A DNA stretch of 6,052 nucleotides from an uncultured Desulfomonile sp. (GTDB taxonomy: Bacteria > Desulfobacterota > Desulfomonilia > Desulfomonilales > Desulfomonilaceae): assembly GCA_903920415.1 (NCBI GenBank), contig CAIXMD010000363.1, positions 1 to 6,052 of the forward strand. Direction: 5' to 3'. This document shows positions 5,685 through 6,052 of the stretch, in pieces. Under the pieces are notes generated by a model. It ran no database searches. It was given only the letters and a program-made list of their open reading frames with translations, and was not told the origin of the DNA. The translations under genes and the position numbers were made by a program. Within the stretch, counting starts at the first letter, position 1. Each line of letters starts with the position of its first letter.

Positions 5685-5841
5685 ATTCGACTCCTTTTGA
5701 ACGACTGCACATGATGATATGAGTGATGAAAGCACTTCCTGTATCAGAGTGTCTATGGCAGAGTGCTTGTCAATCATACCATTTCTTTCTTTGAAATGTT
5801 AATCTTTAGATCTCTGTATTTCCGGTAATAATACCTTGTGG

Positions 5842-5955
5842 TAGGCCTTAGGAGCACAAGCTTCATCAGGGATGTGGGCATGGGAGCGAATTTTCTACGG
5901 CGAGTTTGACGGGGAACGTAAAAAGAGAGTGCTCATCAAGATTATTGGAGAATAG
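5842..5955 (+). other. Short frame of doubtful coding status
   Basis: After an in-frame TAG (5842-5844), a frame stays open to TAG at 5953-5955. Its only ATG, at 5872, gives 27 residues (MWAWERIFYGEFDGERKKRV, then LIKIIGE). The composition looks protein-like, with aromatic residues followed by a basic/hydrophobic strand pattern. However, AGG sits only 1 base before the ATG, which is too close for a ribosome site, and I recognise no family. It may be a small protein, the remnant of a decayed gene, or chance. The rest of 5778-6052 is A/T-rich and shows no supported gene. Confidence 0.2.
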
Positions 5956-6032
5956 CCGTTGAGCCTCTGAAAAGAACGATTGGAGCCAACAAAAATTATT
6001 TTCTTTTGTCCTTATGTTACAACCATATCTTT

Positions 6033-6050
6033 AATATCATAGAGGATATT
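6033..6050. repeat. Small inverted repeat at the window edge
   Basis: AATATC (6033-6038) and GATATT (6045-6050) form a 6-bp inverted repeat with a 6-bp spacer in A/T-rich DNA. It may be an operator half-site pair for a gene beyond the window, but such repeats arise easily in A/T-rich sequence. Confidence 0.15.
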
Positions 6051-6052
6051 CA

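Noticed and set aside
5989..6009. ACAAAA/TTTTGT inverted repeat as a terminator
   Set aside because: The stem is purely A/T-rich apart from one pair and sits in low-complexity sequence with no gene ending nearby.

Overview
The window looks like a housekeeping stretch of a Gram-negative bacterial chromosome, most likely a deltaproteobacterium in the wide sense (Desulfobacterota, the Syntrophobacter/Desulfomonile kind). That placement is an inference from the gene mix: a two-domain GlnE, a citramalate-type isoleucine pathway, a ComEA-like helix-hairpin-helix protein, LarB and a free CBS-pair protein. Base composition looks balanced and three genes in a row start with TTG. I see no transposase, phage gene, tRNA, rRNA or CRISPR array.

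Left part, plus strand (1-4056): the 3' 60% or so of glnE, whose 5' end lies outside the window. Next come a 15-bp perfect palindrome, a 27-codon open frame with a good ribosome binding site, cimA (citramalate synthase) and a membrane-anchored helix-hairpin-helix protein. The small frame ends on the cimA start in a TTGA overlap. The close spacing suggests that cimA and the HhH gene are co-transcribed. GlnE adjusts glutamine synthetase to nitrogen status, and CimA commits pyruvate and acetyl-CoA to isoleucine, so the left part is centred on nitrogen and amino-acid metabolism.

Right part, minus strand (4130-5684): larB (first step of the nickel-pincer cofactor) converges on the HhH gene, with 73 bp between their stops. 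Upstream of larB is a 352-bp gap without a convincing gene (4886-5237), followed by a small two-CBS-domain protein. Its start is better placed at 5684 than at the longest-frame start at 5777. The final 275 bp holds only a doubtful short frame.

The least explained part is the 352-bp gap. It has two GC-rich hairpins, four copies of the heptamer TTGACAA in nested inverted orientation, and two overlapping opposed promoter-like sequences. The minus-strand promoter would start an RNA exactly at the first hairpin and run about 90 nt to the second. In that RNA the second hairpin's loop reads CCUCCUUU, which matches the anti-Shine-Dalgarno tail of 16S rRNA. I read this as a candidate small RNA gene. 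It is a hypothesis from sequence alone.
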